30,036 nt of DNA, taken from positions 1-30,036 of the IMG/VR virus record IMGVR_UViG_3300042881_003088; one strand, given 5' to 3'. How positions within the stretch are numbered: position 1 is the first letter of the stretch; each line of letters starts with the position of its first letter. The notes under the pieces are model-generated. The model did not search any database and was not told the DNA's origin. It saw only the letters and a list, made by a program, of their open reading frames with translations. The stretch comes from a virus. The position numbers were made by a program, and so were the translations under genes. This document shows, in pieces, positions 7,796-15,267 of the stretch.

Positions 7796-7830
7796 AAAGA
7801 AAAGGCCCCCGGTTTGGGGGCCTTTGTTTT
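7796..7830. terminator. Bidirectional Rho-independent terminator
   Basis: Stem GGCCCCC/GGGGGCC (7804-7810, 7816-7822) with loop GGTTT. The plus side is followed by TTTGTTTT and the minus side by TTTTCTTTT. It can end the plus-strand gene at 7782 and the minus-strand major capsid transcript whose stop is at 7846. Confidence 0.9.
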
Positions 7831-7845
7831 GGCGCGTACTGAAGA

Positions 7846-8952
7846 TCAGTAAGCGGTGGTGTCGAACGGGGTGTTGACCAGCAGGCGAGCGATGGGCACT
7901 TGCTTGGTGGTGCTGTACACCAGGCTCCAGCTGCTGGTGTTGGCCAGGTTGCCGGAGGTGGAGGCGTTGGTCGGGTTGTCGCCGGCGTCGGCCCACTTGG
8001 TGCCAGTGATGTGGTAACCGTAGTGGTAGTCAACGGCCAGGATGTCCTGCATGGACAGGATGTTGCGGTCTGCACCGAGGCGCAGGTCCTGCTGGATGCC
8101 CTCGGAAACCACACCCGACTTGAAGAGGTACACGGGGTACTTCTTGGCGTGGGTGGAGGTGCCGCCGGTCAGGGCAGTCAGTTGGTCGTCGATGACGACG
8201 CGGAGGCCAGCGAACGTAGCCACTTCAGCAGCGGTAACGCCCACGCCGCCGCCACCCCAGGTGATGGCGCCGCCGGTGGACAGAGCCGAGGTGCTGAAGG
8301 TCAGCATCCCGATTTGCTGCAGGTAGTAAGCCACGTTGGAGTGCATGGCGATCGAGTCCAGCTCGTCGCCGCGCTCACCCAGCTTGGCTTTGGTGCCAAC
8401 GACGTTGGCGACGTTCAGGAAGTTGGCCTCGGTCATGGAACCGGGGACACCAGCGAACGACTTGTCGTTCTGGTTGGGGCCGAGCACGCCAGCGCCGGAG
8501 ATGCCGCCGAACAGACCCAGCAGTTGGGCTGCCAGGGTGGCAGTCTTCAGCTTGTTGATGGCTGCAGACAGTTGGTTGCGGACGTGGGCCAAGGGGTCGG
8601 CGCCGGAGCCGAGTTTGCTGAGGTCGTCGGCCGCATAAGCAAAACCACGGTGCAGAATCGTCATAATCTGCTCGTCGGCAGTGACGTTCTGGGCGGTCAG
8701 ATAACCCAGGCCACCGTTCCAGCTGGAGGTGGACAGGATTTGGGTTTCGGTCGGGGCGATGGGATCGAAGAAGGGCACGCGCACGCGGGTGCCGCCAGCG
8801 CGGGCGTCGAGGGCAGCGTTGCGCTGCACAATGCCGCTCTGGATCCACTTCGATTGCTCGAAGATGCCTTCAGCGGTGTACTGAAGAAATTCAGGACGGG
8901 TAACAAGGTTCGAGAGAAAAGTTCCCCCGAAGTTGCTGTTAGAAGCAGACAT
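7846..8952 (-). CDS. Major capsid protein (HK97-fold type)
   Basis: 368 residues: MSASNSNFGGTFLSNLVTRP, then GTRVRVPFFDPIAPTETQIL, VTADEQIMTILHRGFAYAAD and SKLGSGADPLAHVRNQLSAAINKL (in part). This is the pattern of a siphovirus major capsid family (p-f-d, adEQ, R...w...Dl....sG.Dp). It forms the icosahedral shell. It follows the scaffold gene and ends at a strong terminator, as expected for the most abundant virion protein. ATG at 8952 has GGAG about eight bases upstream on the minus strand, one of the clearer Shine-Dalgarno sites here. High GC and strong codon bias compared with the tape measure. Confidence 0.9.
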   Translation of the reverse strand: MSASNSNFGGTFLSNLVTRPEFLQYTAEGIFEQSKWIQSGIVQRNAALDARAGGTRVRVPFFDPIAPTETQILSTSSWNGGLGYLTAQNVTADEQIMTILHRGFAYAADDLSKLGSGADPLAHVRNQLSAAINKLKTATLAAQLLGLFGGISGAGVLGPNQNDKSFAGVPGSMTEANFLNVANVVGTKAKLGERGDELDSIAMHSNVAYYLQQIGMLTFSTSALSTGGAITWGGGGVGVTAAEVATFAGLRVVIDDQLTALTGGTSTHAKKYPVYLFKSGVVSEGIQQDLRLGADRNILSMQDILAVDYHYGYHITGTKWADAGDNPTNASTSGNLANTSSWSLVYSTTKQVPIARLLVNTPFDTTAY

Positions 8953-8998
8953 GGGTTAGCTCCAGTGGAGTCAGGGTTGGGGAGGTGCCCCACAGGGG

Positions 8999-9706
8999 CT
9001 AGAAACCGGCTTCTGTTTTCAACAACCTAGCTTTGTCGGGGTCGCTGGCGAGCATCATCATTTGCTGAGTGACGTTCCAGGCGTCCTTGGACCAGGGGTT
9101 GGATTGGCCGGGGAGGGCGGTGGCGCGGGCACTACCCGTGACACCCATACCGGCGCGGTTCGTAGCCGCAAAGTGGTGCTCGTAACCGCTGCCGGGGTTT
9201 TTTAAGTTGGCGATATACTCGCCAATCGGAACTTCCACGCCGCCGACATAAGCCACAGGCTGTCCTTCTTTGGCGCGTAAGTTCTCCTGCACCAAACGAT
9301 ACAGCTGATCGGGTGCAAGCGCACCAGCAGAAGAGAGTTGGGCGATGGCGCCAGCGCGGAGTTGCTCTTTTGAGTAACCCTGGCGGATTTGCTCGACTTC
9401 CGCTTCTTTTGCCGCCATTTGTTGCTTGAGGTCAGCAACAGTTTGTTGGGCCTCTTCCCAGAGGGTTTTGAACTCGCCAGATTCGGCCAATTTGGCGGTT
9501 TTGGCGGATTCTTGCGCTTGGCGCAATTCTTCCAGCTGGGATTGGAGGGATTCGCGGTTTTCGCGGTCCTTGCGGCGCTCGGCGATCAACTCTTGGTTTT
9601 TCGCACGAAGTGCTTCGAGTTGGGCGGCCAGATCGGAGCTTTCAGCCACAGGCTGAGGGGCAACAGGCTCCACGGGAGTGACTGCTGCTTGCTGTTCTTC
9701 GGGCAC
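8999..9706 (-). CDS. Capsid scaffolding protein
   Basis: 235 residues from GTG 9706. Residues about 25-110 are a long coiled coil (AQLEALRAKNQELIAERRKD, then LQSQLEELRQAQESAKTAKL) after a Pro/Val/Glu-rich start; the C-terminal part contains a Gly/Asn-containing region and ends WNVTQQMMMLASDPDKARLL. Acidic, helical proteins of this size between portal and capsid genes are scaffolds that shape the procapsid and leave before packaging. No protease gene is visible nearby, so scaffold removal may not need cleavage by a separate phage enzyme. Function is by position and structure rather than motif. Confidence 0.8.
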   Translation of the reverse strand: MPEEQQAAVTPVEPVAPQPVAESSDLAAQLEALRAKNQELIAERRKDRENRESLQSQLEELRQAQESAKTAKLAESGEFKTLWEEAQQTVADLKQQMAAKEAEVEQIRQGYSKEQLRAGAIAQLSSAGALAPDQLYRLVQENLRAKEGQPVAYVGGVEVPIGEYIANLKNPGSGYEHHFAATNRAGMGVTGSARATALPGQSNPWSKDAWNVTQQMMMLASDPDKARLLKTEAGF

Positions 9707-9741
9707 GGTTGTGTATTACTTGGACGGTTCTAGATTAGCAG

Positions 9742-11181
9742 TTAAGAATTGAGTTCCTCTTCGCGCTCTTCCATGTCCTCGTCGCCGGTGTTCTCGGCGG
9801 CTTCGGGCAGGGCGAGGGCGTTCTCGGTGGAGACTTCCAGCTCGTCCTCAATGTTGATGTTGTCGGGCAGGACTTCGCCGCGGCGCAGGACTTCCAGCAG
9901 CATGGCGTCGCTGATCTTGCCTGCTTGGTTGAGTTGGGTCAGGACGGCGACGTCTTGGCCGATCAGGCGGTAGTAGTCGAAGTCGCGGTCGATTGTGATT
10001 TCGGGGGCTTCGATGCCGACGTACTGGGCGGCAAACTCGAAGGCTTGGTTGAGGGCGCTCTCCAGCTCTTGGCTGATGATCGAGAGGACGCTGTTGGATT
10101 GGGCTTGGTCGATACGCTTGGCCTCGGCAGACTCGGCCACAAACTTTTGACCAAAGAGTTTGGTGACGCCCAGCGTGGACATTTGAGATGCCAACGACTC
10201 CAGCTCGGCCATTTGGGCGTCGAAGCTGGTGGCGTCGGCCTGCACGTAGTACGCCTTGTTGCCCGGTTGCATGGCGATGGCGTAGTTGACACCCATCGTT
10301 GCGGAGCCAGTCGTGTCGTCCCAGCCCTCTAGGACGAGGGTGGGCATTGCGGCGATGTGGAGGGCGTGGATTAGGTCGGCTTGGCGTTGGTAGTGGGTGA
10401 TGTTGAGGTTGGCGATGTCCAGCAGTGGGGGCTGGGAGATCAGCAGGCCGCGGCGGTTGCTGTAGATCGGGACCAGGGGGATTTCGTCGAGGCTGTAGCC
10501 GCCGGTGGAGGTAAATTCGACGATCTCTTGGCCCAGCGTGTAGAGGTCGTAGCGGCCGGGGTAGATGACGCGCATTTCCTCGACCTGTTCTTCGCCGAAC
10601 TCGTTGAGGGGGCGGACGTCGTAGTCGTGGATGCGGACTTGCAGCAGGCGGTTGGTGCCGGGTTCTTTGCGCCAGCCCCAGATCTGGAAGGCATCGACGT
10701 GGACGAAGTAGGGGCGGCGGCCCATCGCACGCTCTTCCGCCAGATTCATCGCTCCAGCGGCGGCTGGGTAGTCAACGAGGATGGCGCTGTGGCCGTAGGT
10801 CAGGCTGCTGACCAAGGCGCGGCGGGCGTATTCGTTGATGTTGGAGCCCAAGCCGTCGATGTTTTGGATCAGGTCCAGCCAGTAGGGGTCGCCTTCGACG
10901 TGGATGGGTTTGCGGAGGATGGCGCCAGCGGCGGTTTCGATGAGGCGGCTGGTGTAGGGGCTCAGGACGCTGCGGTCAACGCGGGTTTGGTAGGCGTCGT
11001 CGTCTTCGCGGGGTTCTTGCGGGAGATAAGTTTCACTCATGTCCCGCAGGTAGTTGGTGCCGCTGGTGACGGCGGCCATTACGCTCCAGTCCGGCATCAT
11101 GGCGATGACGTCCAGGCTGCGGACAAACGGGGATTCGCTGACTACAGCACCAGTTGGTGGGATATTGGCGCTGTAGACCAC
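9742..11181 (-). CDS. Portal protein (DUF4055-like)
   Basis: 479 residues from GTG 11181, with AGGAG correctly spaced upstream. Key parts: GTNYLRDMSETYLPQEPRED, YQTRVDRSVLSPYTSRLIET, EYARRALVSSLTYGHSAILV and FVHVDAFQIWGWR, then SLASQMSTLGVTKLFGQKF with a helical C-terminus and an acidic tail (EDMEEREEELNS). The order L..m..tYLP.e..E.d..Y..R..R...y......i....G.if.kP belongs to the DUF4055 portal family. Twelve copies form the ring through which DNA is packaged and ejected. It follows the terminase region and precedes scaffold and capsid genes, as usual. Confidence 0.9.
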   Translation of the reverse strand: MVYSANIPPTGAVVSESPFVRSLDVIAMMPDWSVMAAVTSGTNYLRDMSETYLPQEPREDDDAYQTRVDRSVLSPYTSRLIETAAGAILRKPIHVEGDPYWLDLIQNIDGLGSNINEYARRALVSSLTYGHSAILVDYPAAAGAMNLAEERAMGRRPYFVHVDAFQIWGWRKEPGTNRLLQVRIHDYDVRPLNEFGEEQVEEMRVIYPGRYDLYTLGQEIVEFTSTGGYSLDEIPLVPIYSNRRGLLISQPPLLDIANLNITHYQRQADLIHALHIAAMPTLVLEGWDDTTGSATMGVNYAIAMQPGNKAYYVQADATSFDAQMAELESLASQMSTLGVTKLFGQKFVAESAEAKRIDQAQSNSVLSIISQELESALNQAFEFAAQYVGIEAPEITIDRDFDYYRLIGQDVAVLTQLNQAGKISDAMLLEVLRRGEVLPDNINIEDELEVSTENALALPEAAENTGDEDMEEREEELNS

Positions 11182-11225
11182 GGCTTGACTCCTACTTTGT
11201 ACCTATTTTGGCACTAGAGATCTAG

Positions 11226-11423
11226 GTGTGTCTCGTGCGTGAGTGGAACACGCCCGTGCGGGAGCCGTGGAACGCGCTCATTCACCAGTGTTTGAAGGGC
11301 GTTGATAATCACATGCACCAGTACATGGAAACTGGAAATGTTTGGCATTTAGAGAAGGCAGATGGGCTTAGAAAATATGTGTTGGAGTTAAAGATGTGGA
11401 TTCATAAAGTTGAGGGGAGATAG
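11226..11423 (+). CDS. Plus-strand small protein in the portal upstream gap
   Basis: 65 residues from GTG 11226 (a second GTG at 11235 would give 62). The middle, REWNTPVREPWNALIHQCLK and GNVWHLEKADGLRKYVLELK, is rich in Trp, His and Lys and looks like a real small helical protein, not an antisense shadow. Its DNA is clearly AT-richer than the portal gene beside it. It occupies the 240-base minus-strand gap between the portal start and the 90-residue gene, and its stop meets the minus-strand stop at 11424. No family recognised; no strong promoter or ribosome site was seen. Confidence 0.5.
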   Translation: MCLVREWNTPVREPWNALIHQCLKGVDNHMHQYMETGNVWHLEKADGLRKYVLELKMWIHKVEGR

Positions 11424-11696
11424 TCACCATTTCACCTTATTTGCCCAGTAGGCCGCACTCATTTTGCCCTTGGAGATATTTTGGGCGTGACGCGCCTTGA
11501 ACGATGCCCTTCTGGCCTTGTCTGCTGCTGACTCTCCTTTTTGTGCTGGTGAGCCAGATACGCCCTGTTGGCCGAAACGGATGAGTTTTACCGTGTCGCC
11601 TTCCTTGGCGAGGACGACGTGGGACTTTTTGGGGTGGTTGGGGGTGCGCTTGGGCTTGTTGTAGCCCTCGAATTTTTCACCGCGGTACTCAATCAT
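11424..11696 (-). CDS. Conserved small phage protein with C-terminal FKARH...YWANKVKW motif
   Basis: 90 residues from ATG 11696, which overlaps the stop of the gene before it. N-terminal half KPKRTPNHPKKSHVVLAKEG and KLIRFGQQGVSGSP, C-terminal half KARRASFKARHAQNISKGKM then SAAYWANKVKW. Small phage proteins with the ending R..F.ARH....K..a.YWa.k.W are common near phage structural genes; I recall them as conserved but without an agreed function. The longer frame to 11843 was not used because its first 49 residues overlap the upstream gene and look like shadow. Basic charge suggests contact with nucleic acid (inference). Confidence 0.65.
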   Translation of the reverse strand: MIEYRGEKFEGYNKPKRTPNHPKKSHVVLAKEGDTVKLIRFGQQGVSGSPAQKGESAADKARRASFKARHAQNISKGKMSAAYWANKVKW

Positions 11697-11886
11697 CGTC
11701 TTCCTCCTCGTCTTCGGGGTTTTCGATGGGTACCAGCACTTCGATGCCGAGGGCGAGCATCTTGATGAAGTTGCCCAAGGTGTCGGGGATTGAGGGGGTT
11801 TTGAAGACAAACGTGGCGTGCGTGGTGCCTTCCTCGCCGTCAATTTCGATGTGGAGGCAGCTGCCGGTGATTGTCTGGATGGTCAT
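11689..11886 (-). CDS. Small acidic-tailed protein of unknown function
   Basis: 65 residues: MTIQTITGSCLHIEIDGEEG, then THATFVFKTPSIPDTLGNFI and an acidic tail PEDEEEDDD. The first two thirds look like a small beta sheet. It overlaps the next gene by eight bases and its ATG overlaps the stop of the 415-residue gene upstream, so it is in the same operon as that virion-type protein. No family recognised. An assembly partner of a neighbouring structural protein is possible but only inference. Confidence 0.6.
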   Translation of the reverse strand: MTIQTITGSCLHIEIDGEEGTTHATFVFKTPSIPDTLGNFIKMLALGIEVLVPIENPEDEEEDDD

Positions 11887-13133
11887 CAGCGGCTGATTTC
11901 CTCCCAGTCCATGGATGCGTGCACATTAGACGTTGCCGCACTGGCTGTAACAACAAGGCTTAATTCGTAAGGGGTGGAGGTGAGGCCATTGCGTTCCAGT
12001 TGGAATTTGAATAGGGCTTCTTTAAGGATGTCTACGGATGCTGTGCTTTGGTTGGTGGAGCTGAAGTAGCCCTGGGCCAGGATGCGGCCGCCGGTTGTGG
12101 CGGTGCCGGTGAGGTTGTATTCGACGCTGGATTCGCTACCGGCGCTTGTCCAAGTGCCGCCGGTAGTGGTGGCGTTAGCCATTACGCGCCAGTTGTAGTT
12201 GGCGTTGGCGCTGGCGCCCAGGATGGATAGAGCGGTGAGAATGACGATTGCGTCTAGTGCAGCTGCTTTAAGACGTAAAGAAATAACCGGGTAGTAAGTG
12301 CCGGCGACGGTAAGGGCGTGAGGAGCGGTGATGGCGGTGCCGATGGCTTGTTGGAGGCCGCGGAGTTCGTAACCGCCCTCAGAAAGTACAGTCGAGCAGA
12401 CCTGTTTGAGGGTGCTGGCGCTTGTTGTGGCGGCGGTGTTTGTTATTTCGTATCGGAGAGGAAGTGAGGCGGTGGTGATATAAGTTGAAGTAATGATGTT
12501 GGCGTGGTGGAAGGAATGGCAATGGATAAATTTGCCGTTAATAACGAAACCTAGGCGGACGGTGCCGAGTCCCAGCCATTCAATGTCCATCCAAAGGATT
12601 TGGGACTTTGTGGTGTCCAGTTCGAGGTTGGAGGGGCCGTCGCCGTTTAGGGGGTCGGTGTTCCAGTCGGATTGGGAGACGCGGGTTTCGACGAGGGAGC
12701 CGGTGGAGGAGCTGCGTTCGACGAAGGAGAGGGTGTTATTGGCAAGTTCTAGGTACATGCCGTTGGCAGCGCCGTAGTAGCCGACGCGCTGGCGGAGGCC
12801 GGTTTTGGCGGGGTTCAGTGTAAAAGTGGACATCACCAGCAGGGATTTGCCCGGCTGGTATGAACAGCATTTGGTGGTTTCGCGGATGACCTCGGAGCCA
12901 GAGCTGGTGGTTACGGCGAGGTTGACGAGGCCGGCGTTAACGTCGAACGTGGACGTTCCACCGGTGGCGGTGGAGGTGGCCCAGAGGCCGTTGTCGTGGT
13001 ATCGGTGGCTGGAATCGAAAAGAGTAAGTGGGTTAGATGTGCGTAGACGTCCAAAAGCATCTCCGACACCAACGGGTAGAGCCGTGGTTACAAAGGGGTT
13101 GGTGTAGGAGGAGGTCTGGACGAATAAGGACAT
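11886..13133 (-). CDS. Large beta-rich virion surface protein (head fibre or decoration candidate)
   Basis: 415 residues. N-terminal part GDAFGRLRTSNPLTLFDSSH then DVNAGLVNLAVTTSSGSEVI, TTKCCSYQPGKSLLVMSTFT and LRQRVGYYGAANGMYLEL, followed by TRVSQSDWNTDPLNGDGPSN and WMDIEWLGLGTVRLGFVING (about residues 170-200). I recall this signature (RLRvSNP.tlFDsk, YQPGKS.l, RRVGYfd..NG, DiEWLGvGrVR.GFvi.G) from many environmental phage proteins of unknown role, usually near terminase and portal genes. The C-terminal third is Ser/Thr/Ala-rich and repeats an all-beta style. It probably sits on the virion surface; attachment to head rather than tail is inferred from gene position. Confidence 0.65.
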   Translation of the reverse strand: MSLFVQTSSYTNPFVTTALPVGVGDAFGRLRTSNPLTLFDSSHRYHDNGLWATSTATGGTSTFDVNAGLVNLAVTTSSGSEVIRETTKCCSYQPGKSLLVMSTFTLNPAKTGLRQRVGYYGAANGMYLELANNTLSFVERSSSTGSLVETRVSQSDWNTDPLNGDGPSNLELDTTKSQILWMDIEWLGLGTVRLGFVINGKFIHCHSFHHANIITSTYITTASLPLRYEITNTAATTSASTLKQVCSTVLSEGGYELRGLQQAIGTAITAPHALTVAGTYYPVISLRLKAAALDAIVILTALSILGASANANYNWRVMANATTTGGTWTSAGSESSVEYNLTGTATTGGRILAQGYFSSTNQSTASVDILKEALFKFQLERNGLTSTPYELSLVVTASAATSNVHASMDWEEISR

Positions 13134-13136
13134 GGC

Positions 13137-13295
13137 CTATTTCTTGCCTTTTTTGGCGGTTTTGGCGGATGCTTTGAAGGCAGCGGCGGTTGGGGCACCT
13201 TTAGTGCCAGGCTTGCGCATTTTTTCGCCGCTGCCGGCGGCGATGCGCTTGCGTTTGGCCGCAATGTTGGCGTACAAACCGGATTTTTTAGCCAT
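13137..13295 (-). CDS. Very small basic conserved phage protein (GLYANIAAKRKRI type)
   Basis: 52 residues: SGLYANIAAKRKRIAAGSGE, then KMRKPGTKGAPTAAAFKASA and a Lys-rich end. I recall this motif (GLYANI..KR.RI..GSgEkMR.pG.kGaPt) as widespread in small phage proteins near terminase genes; function unknown. The high Lys/Arg content suggests binding to DNA or to an acidic protein. It begins by a TAATG overlap with the next upstream gene and ends three bases before the ATG of the 415-residue gene. Confidence 0.75.
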   Translation of the reverse strand: MAKKSGLYANIAAKRKRIAAGSGEKMRKPGTKGAPTAAAFKASAKTAKKGKK

Positions 13296-13393
13296 TACTT
13301 TTTCTTAGGTGCTTTTTTCTTGGTGCTCTTGGCCGGCATCGGCTTAGCTTTACCTTTTTTGGGCATCTTCATGTCGCCGTAATGTCCAGGCAT
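13295..13393 (-). CDS. Tiny Lys/Pro-rich protein (MPGHYG type)
   Basis: 32 residues, MPGHYGDMKMPKKGKAKPMP followed by AKSTKKKAPKKK. The in-frame ATG at 13393 is chosen over 13372 because MPGHYG is an opening I recall from small cyanophage proteins, and because it overlaps the large terminase end by 15 bases in keeping with the tight spacing here. Nearly half the residues are Lys. Together with the following 52-residue protein it makes a pair of tiny basic proteins directly after the large terminase gene. Function unknown. Confidence 0.6.
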   Translation of the reverse strand: MPGHYGDMKMPKKGKAKPMPAKSTKKKAPKKK

Positions 13394-13408
13394 AACCAGT
13401 CGTCGTAC

Positions 13409-14659
13409 TTACCACACACGATAGGAGGTCTTTCCCAGGTTCTCTGGTTTGGCGAGGTTGAAAGTTTGCAGGCAGAGGTAGCCCAGGGCGTCAAATGCGT
13501 GGTCTACGCCGAGATTTTTGTTGGGGAGGCCGGTTCCAGGGGCATAAGTCAACGTGCGGAGGGATTTGATTAGTTCTTTGCACTTGGGGTGGATGAAGAG
13601 GCGGCGCGTTCCAGAGGCATCGAGGAGGGCGGTGTTGACGCAGGTGATTTTGTCGCGGATTTTCCAGGGATTTCGGGGGCTGGAGACCGTGAAGCCGGAC
13701 TTTCGGAGGATGTTGTGGTCGGTGGCGCCAACGCCGCTGGTTTTGCGGGCGCCGCCGGTGGGGTCTGGGCAGGCGATGATGCGGCGCTCCACGCCGTAGC
13801 GGGTCTGAATTTCTTCGCATAGATCCCAGGTGGTGGCGCCACCGGTCATGATGATTTCGTCGAAAACCCAGAGCACGTCGCCTTTTTTGACCGCGCATAC
13901 GGCGGACATGGGGTCCACGTTGAAGTCGACGCCCAGCAGCAAAGGCAGCACCGGCAGGTCTTGCACCACGCTGTCGATGTTTTCGTCGCTAAATGAGACG
14001 GCGACGAGACCGCTGAGATTCTCGAAGCTGGCCTCGAATTCTTGGCGGAAGGTGCGGGCGTCAAGCTGGGCGCGGGCGGCTTCAATTTCTTCCGGTGGGA
14101 CGTTATCGCCGTCGATCGTGGTGAATTGCCACCGGTGCCAGTCCGGGTCGTCCTGGTCGCAATAGCACCAGAGGTCGTAGAACCAGCTGGCCGTGCCGTC
14201 GGGCGTGGAAATGAACAATGCCCAGCCTTGTTTGTCGGCGAGGGCGGGGCGGATGACCTCGAACCAGACGTCGCTGGACATGAACGCGGCTTCGTCGAGC
14301 ACCACGCCAGCCAGACTGCGGCCTCGTAGGGCCATGGCGTTTTCAGTGCCCTTCAGTTCGATGGTGGAGCCGTTCACCAGCTCGATTTTCAGGTCGGTCT
14401 CGTTTTTGGATTTGATCCAGGCTTTGGGGACTAGTTTTTTTAGTACCTTCCAGGCGATGTCTTTCGCCATGCGGTAGGTGGGGGCGGCGTAGAAAAAGGT
14501 TTCGCCGGGGCGTTCGATTGCCCCACGCAAGAGTTCGATGCAGGAGAGGTAGCTCTTGCCGAAGCGACGGCCGGCTACCAAGACACGGAAGCGTTTACGG
14601 CTGGAAAACACTTGCCCCTGGGCGTAGCGGAGCGAGAGGGTTCCAGCCGTGTCGGTCAC
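13409..14659 (-). CDS. terL: Terminase large subunit
   Basis: 416 residues from GTG 14659. The ATPase part has Walker A AGRRFGKS (residues 29-36) and Walker B AGVVLDEAAF (about 115-123). The nuclease part has LLGVDFNVDPMSAVCAV (about 239-255) and a late Asp in NLGVDHAFDALGYL (about 380), as expected for the RNase H-like fold. The protein pumps DNA through the portal and cuts it at the end of packaging. Length is normal. The upstream gap holds no clear Shine-Dalgarno but has a GGTACGGGTACC inverted repeat at 14667-14679. Confidence 0.95.
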   Translation of the reverse strand: MTDTAGTLSLRYAQGQVFSSRKRFRVLVAGRRFGKSYLSCIELLRGAIERPGETFFYAAPTYRMAKDIAWKVLKKLVPKAWIKSKNETDLKIELVNGSTIELKGTENAMALRGRSLAGVVLDEAAFMSSDVWFEVIRPALADKQGWALFISTPDGTASWFYDLWCYCDQDDPDWHRWQFTTIDGDNVPPEEIEAARAQLDARTFRQEFEASFENLSGLVAVSFSDENIDSVVQDLPVLPLLLGVDFNVDPMSAVCAVKKGDVLWVFDEIIMTGGATTWDLCEEIQTRYGVERRIIACPDPTGGARKTSGVGATDHNILRKSGFTVSSPRNPWKIRDKITCVNTALLDASGTRRLFIHPKCKELIKSLRTLTYAPGTGLPNKNLGVDHAFDALGYLCLQTFNLAKPENLGKTSYRVW

Positions 14660-14713
14660 TTTTTCGGGTACGGGTACCTTCTAGGGTATTACAGGAATTG
14701 AACCCCTGCCCCC

Positions 14714-14923
14714 CTAAGGGTTGCGGTAGCCGGTGCAATAGCCGTTGTTGCGGTACGTTCCAACCGGGCAGGTGTTGCCGGAGGAGTTGATGGACTGGTT
14801 ATGCGAGTTGATGGATTTGGTGGGGATGCAGTAGCCGGTCTGGCCGTAGTAGCCGACGGGACACATTGAATTGACTTGCGTGAGGGGGATGACTTGGGCG
14901 AGTACCAGGGGCAGGAAAAACAT
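14714..14923 (-). CDS. Small secreted Cys-repeat protein
   Basis: 69 residues. MFFLPLVLAQVIPLTQVNS looks like a signal peptide (hydrophobic core, possible cleavage after LAQ or near VNS). The mature part has two copies of a Cys-pair unit, CPVGYYGQTGYC and CPVGTYRNNGYC, separated by a Ser/Asn-rich linker (SINSHNQSINSSGN). Each unit could form one disulfide. I recall CP.GYY...GYC units in short secreted cyanobacterial proteins, so a host origin is plausible (inference). It sits between the large terminase and a membrane-protein gene. A role in the envelope (lysis or superinfection) is only a guess. Confidence 0.6.
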   Translation of the reverse strand: MFFLPLVLAQVIPLTQVNSMCPVGYYGQTGYCIPTKSINSHNQSINSSGNTCPVGTYRNNGYCTGYRNP

Positions 14924-14947
14924 GGGGGATGTAGTACAGAAGAGGTT

Positions 14948-14983
14948 AGTTTAGCACAGTAGAAGGAAATGCGAATGTATCAG
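14948..14983 (-). promoter_or_regulatory. Minus-strand promoter candidate(s) for the secreted protein and terminase genes
   Basis: Two overlapping options. An extended -10 TGATACATT (14983-14975), matching the TGATAC core used at 17.0 and 28.3 kb. Or TTCGCA (14975-14970), 16 bases, TAAACT (14953-14948). Both lie 25-60 bases before ATG 14923 in a locally AT-rich gap. Confidence 0.4.
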
Positions 14984-15013
14984 TAGGTTCCCTGGGACCC
15001 ACTCCCACCTCGC

Positions 15014-15058
15014 CAGAACTCGAACCCTGCCCCCCGTCAAGGGGGAGGGCCGGTTCTG
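15014..15058. repeat. Large intergenic stem-loop
   Basis: CAGAAC (15014-15019) pairs with GTTCTG (15053-15058), and CCCT..CCCCC (15025-15035) pairs with GGGGGAGGG (15041-15049), loop GTCAA. There is no T run, so it is not a standard terminator. The rest of the gap from 14984 to 15084 shows nothing else clear. Confidence 0.55.
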
Positions 15059-15084
15059 TCACAAGCTGTAACAGCCGCAGCGGC

Positions 15085-15240
15085 TCAGCGGCCCAGCACC
15101 CGCAAGCGGCACTCCTCGGGGTGGGCGCCCGTAGCCTCGCAGCGTGCCAGCAGCTCAGATGCTGGGGGATGCGTCAGGCCCCACGCAAAGGTGGCGACCA
15201 TCAAAGGTACGAAAACGATGGGGCGGATTAGGTGGGCCAT
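15085..15240 (-). CDS. Small membrane or lipoprotein-like protein with Cys pair
   Basis: 51 residues from ATG 15240: MAHLIRPIVFVPLMVATFAW is a signal anchor or signal peptide, followed by HPPASELLARCEATGAHPEE and CRLRVLGR, with two Cys placed to form a disulfide. The frame could start at 15267 (60 residues), but a good -10 element (TATACT, 15273-15268) covers that start, so 15240 is preferred. I recall small phage proteins ending C...TG..P.ECRL.VLGR; no function is known to me. With the secreted protein at 14714 it forms a pair of envelope-targeted proteins beside the terminase. Confidence 0.6.
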   Translation of the reverse strand: MAHLIRPIVFVPLMVATFAWGLTHPPASELLARCEATGAHPEECRLRVLGR

Positions 15241-15267
15241 GGGTCGGCGTCCGTTGTTGTCTTGCAC

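Noticed and set aside
7900-9030. 376-residue plus-strand ORF opposite the major capsid gene
   Set aside because: It mirrors a clear capsid gene in GC-rich DNA; the Gly/Val/Ala-rich product has no protein character and no ribosome site.
10381-11217. 278-residue plus-strand ORF opposite the portal
   Set aside because: Val/Gly/Asp/Ala-rich mirror of portal codons.
14641-15100. tRNA gene suggested by T-loop-like sequences
   Set aside because: No matching acceptor, D or anticodon arm could be found for either segment.
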